Below are positions 62,296 to 64,000 of a stretch of 64,000 nucleotides of DNA, in pieces (the stretch's first letter is position 1; every line of letters begins with the position of its first letter). The notes beneath the pieces are model-generated. The model did not search any database. It saw only the letters and a program-made list of their open reading frames with translations, and had not been told where the DNA came from. The position numbers and the translations under genes are program-made. The stretch covers positions 434,001-498,000 of the forward strand of contig NZ_JAJHNP010000003.1 of the NCBI RefSeq assembly GCF_020819595.1, written 5' to 3'. The stretch is from Streptomyces barringtoniae (lineage in GTDB: Bacteria > Actinomycetota > Actinomycetes > Streptomycetales > Streptomycetaceae).

Positions 62296-62324
62296 TTGAC
62301 CGAATAACGTCATTCCATGATGAC
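62296..62324 (+). promoter_or_regulatory. Candidate promoter with embedded dyad
   Basis: TTGACC (62296-62301) heads an AT-rich stretch with dyad GTCAT-TCCATG-ATGAC (62309-62324) at the -10 position. It would serve the acyltransferase-like gene. The 299-base gap 62093-62391 has no other supported feature. Confidence 0.45.
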
Positions 62325-62391
62325 AATCTTTTTGCAGGGTGCATGAGTTCGCCTGGTGTGTGCATCGATCCGGGCGTGCCTCAATGGGGGC

Positions 62392-63183
62392 ATGCCCGTC
62401 GAAGCCCGCAATGGACGCATCGCATTCCTTTTCTCGGCCGGTGCCGCGCCGCGGCCCGGAACAGGACGCGAACTCCAGGACGCCTTCCCGGAGTTCGCCG
62501 GCGCGCTGGACGACATCTGCGGACGCCTCGATCCGTATCTCGAACTCCCGCTGAAATCCGTGATGTTCGCGCACGCCGGCACGCGTACGGCCGCGCTGCT
62601 GGAGCGGGAGTCGTTCGCCGGGCCCGCGGTGTTCGCGCTCCAGACGGCGCAGTACCGGTTGCTGCGCGGCTGGGGTGTCCTGCCGGACGTGGTGTTCGGG
62701 CAGGCGGCCGGGCGGATGGCCGCCGCGTATGCCGCGGGCGTCTTCTCGCTGGCGGACGCCTGCCACGCGGTCGGCACCCTGGCCCGGCTCCTGGACGGCC
62801 GGACGGACGGCGAGCCGCACTCCGCGCGCCTGGACGACGTCCTCGACGCCTACGGCCGTACCCTCGCCACGCTCCACCCGTGCGCGCCGCGCCTGCCCCT
62901 GGTGTCCGATATCACCGCCCGTCCGGTGGGCGCGGAGACCGCCGAGCCGGGGTTCTGGCTGCAGCGTGCACCGCTGCGGTTCGCCGAGGCGGTCGGCCTG
63001 CTGCACCGTGACGGAGTGCGCACCTGGCTGGAACTGGGCCCGGGCGACCGGCTCACCAGCCTGCTCCCGGAATGTCTCCCGGACTGCCTCCCGGGCGGTA
63101 CGGCCTCGGCTTTCGCGCTGTCCCGCGACTGGGCGGTGCTGCGGTCGGGACCGGGCGCCGGCTCCGGGGCCGTACGGCGGTGA
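62392..63183 (+). CDS. Stand-alone acyltransferase-like protein without catalytic Ser
   Basis: 263 residues with the FabD/PKS-AT fold: RIAFLFSAGAAPRPGTGREL at the start, FALQTAQYRLLRGWGV, and the C-terminal FWLQRAPLRFAEAVGLLHRD and WLELGPGDRLTSLL seen in polyketide AT domains. The nucleophile motif GHSxG reads FGQAAGRMAAAYAAGVFS, so His and the catalytic Ser are replaced by Gln and Ala. It cannot use the normal acyl-Ser mechanism and may act as a structural or binding subunit. ATG 62392 has GGGGG one base upstream; GTG 62356 would add 12 residues. No PKS genes are adjacent. Confidence 0.8.
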   Translation: MPVEARNGRIAFLFSAGAAPRPGTGRELQDAFPEFAGALDDICGRLDPYLELPLKSVMFAHAGTRTAALLERESFAGPAVFALQTAQYRLLRGWGVLPDVVFGQAAGRMAAAYAAGVFSLADACHAVGTLARLLDGRTDGEPHSARLDDVLDAYGRTLATLHPCAPRLPLVSDITARPVGAETAEPGFWLQRAPLRFAEAVGLLHRDGVRTWLELGPGDRLTSLLPECLPDCLPGGTASAFALSRDWAVLRSGPGAGSGAVRR

Positions 63184-63335
63184 GGGCCGGGACACGGACG
63201 GCTGCCCGCGCTCACCCGTGCGGCGGAGCCCGCCGTCTGCGCTTGCCGTGGCCGCCCGGCCGGGGGAGCCTCGAAGGGTGGGCGTCCGGGCGGTCCGCGC
63301 CCCGCCGGGCCGCGGGCGCCCGAAGGAGGTCACCC

Positions 63336-63701
63336 ATGGGCACCGCGACAGGTTCCGCCTTCGACATCGAGACACTGCGCCGGGGAATAGAAGGGAACAC
63401 GGGGAACACCCTTCTGTCGCTCTACGCCGACGACGCGGAGATCCGTATCGTCGACCGCAACAACCAGCCCAGCCACCCCACCGTCCTGCGCGGCCGGGGT
63501 CAGATCGCCGAGCTGCTGGACGACATCTACAGCCGCGACATGACACACAAGCTGGACCGGTGCGTCGTGCAGGGCGATCATGCCGCGTTCAGTGAGTCCT
63601 GCCAGTACGGGGACGGCACCCGCGTCCTCGCCGAGTCGATGGTCACGTTGCGCGACGGCAAGATAGCCGACCAACTGATCATCCAGGCCTGGGACGAGTA
63701 G
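63336..63701 (+). CDS. SnoaL/NTF2-like protein
   Basis: 121 residues with cone-shaped NTF2-like fold: LRRGIEGNTGNTLLSLYADD, AEIRIVDRNNQPS, LRGRGQIAELLDDIYSRDMT, QGDHAAFSESCQY and DGKIADQLIIQAWDE. Such proteins include polyketide cyclases, isomerases and ligand-binding proteins. The GAAGGAGGT ribosome site before ATG 63336 is very strong. It follows the dead acyltransferase-like gene after 152 bases on the same strand. Role unknown. Confidence 0.85.
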   Translation: MGTATGSAFDIETLRRGIEGNTGNTLLSLYADDAEIRIVDRNNQPSHPTVLRGRGQIAELLDDIYSRDMTHKLDRCVVQGDHAAFSESCQYGDGTRVLAESMVTLRDGKIADQLIIQAWDE

Positions 63702-63742
63702 GCACACCCCGGCACGGCGGGCGCCGGAAGGAGCTACGCGAG

Positions 63743-63773
63743 GGTCCAGGTCACCTCCCGGCTGACCTGGACC
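63743..63773. terminator. Hairpin terminator overlapping the MarR stop codon
   Basis: GGTCCAGGTCA and TGACCTGGACC form a perfect 11-bp stem, 9-base loop, 41 bases after the NTF2-like gene. It spans the stop codon of the convergent MarR gene. Confidence 0.6.
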
Positions 63774-64000
63774 TTCTCGGCGCAGGCAAGCCTGGGGCGG
63801 ATGCCCCGGGCTCGCCCTCGGCGGCCAGGACCAGCTTGCGCAGCAGGTCCGCCAGTGTGCGTCGCTCTGCTTCGGTCAGCGCTGAGAGCAGCTCGCCCTC
63901 GCCCGCGTCCTCCGCTGCCGCGTGTGCTTCGAACGCGGCATGGCCGGCCTCGGTGAGCCGGACCCGCACGCGCCGGCGGTCACCCTTCTCCTGCGTACGC
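63751..64000 (-). CDS. MarR-family transcriptional regulator (5' part outside window)
   Basis: Only the C-terminal ~82 codons are present. They begin in the winged-helix wing (KGDRRRVRVRLTEAGHAAFE) and continue with the dimerisation helices EDAGEGELLSALTEAERRTL and ADLLRKLVLAAEGEP, typical of MarR. The start and recognition helix lie beyond base 64000. Convergent with the NTF2-like gene. Confidence 0.87.
   Translation of the reverse strand, partial: RTQEKGDRRRVRVRLTEAGHAAFEAHAAAEDAGEGELLSALTEAERRTLADLLRKLVLAAEGEPGASAPGLPAPRRSRSAGR

Overview
The window is high-GC actinobacterial chromosome, almost certainly Streptomyces. Evidence: strong third-position GC, several stacked SpoIIE-type phosphatases, an actinobacterial PrcB-type proteasome subunit, mycothiol-dependent formaldehyde dehydrogenase, DUF574 methyltransferase, DUF5709, and the short intergenic repeat family typical of Streptomyces. 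I saw no tRNA, rRNA, CRISPR array, phage or transposase. It reads as chromosomal accessory/arm-like DNA: mostly single genes and 2-3 gene operons, many of them regulators, envelope enzymes, sugar enzymes and stress genes.

Layout. 0-8 kb: two SpoIIE-family phosphatases, a TPR-like protein, a small stress-type protein and a GH15 glucosidase/trehalase-like enzyme. 8-11.3 kb: sulfite-oxidase-like molybdoenzyme, a secreted TNT-domain NAD glycohydrolase-like toxin with a probable immunity protein, and a STAS protein. 11.4-17 kb: a 281-bp tandem duplication that copies the end of a DUF5709 gene, a Ni/Co transporter with a Nur-box-like site, and an efe iron-uptake pair (fused efeU-efeO plus efeB) behind an iron-box-like site. 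17-24.6 kb: DedA and PAP2 membrane proteins, an orphan response regulator, a stand-alone proteasome beta subunit, a two-gene membrane operon (LPG-synthase-like flippase plus GT39-like protein) and a divergent BlaI/M56 pair.

24.7-35.8 kb: GH65 phosphorylase with beta-phosphoglucomutase, a nucleoside-kinase-like protein, an unclassified toroid enzyme beside the stump of a deleted sugar-ABC permease, a secreted PAP2 phosphatase with autotransporter-type repeats, a GT39 protein and an RpiR regulator. 36-44 kb: a possible 51-codon leader ORF ending in a hairpin, a third SpoIIE phosphatase (ANTAR-GAF-PAS), a flavin reductase with a long Gly/Ala repeat tail, a peptidoglycan-binding protein and a PL8 polysaccharide lyase. 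44-50 kb: ATP-grasp protein, a TetR regulator with matching operators at its own and its neighbour's promoter, a DUF35 OB-fold protein, MalY-type aminotransferase, DUF574 methyltransferase and a 680-bp nested minisatellite.

50-64 kb: membrane-anchored streptogrisin-like protease, divergent ROK regulator and Gfo/Idh/MocA oxidoreductase, L,D-transpeptidase, divergent MDMPI-like protein and LysR, a PLP decarboxylase behind a 28-bp palindrome, two SDRs, the mscR formaldehyde operon, an acyltransferase-like protein lacking its nucleophile, an NTF2-like protein and a MarR gene cut by the window end.

The strongest unusual points are the TNT toxin/immunity pair, the second PrcB, the catalytically dead stand-alone acyltransferase, the two minisatellite expansions, the TetR operator set and the efeU-efeO fusion that has lost a metal-binding His. 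All functions are inferred from motifs read by eye; no database search was run.
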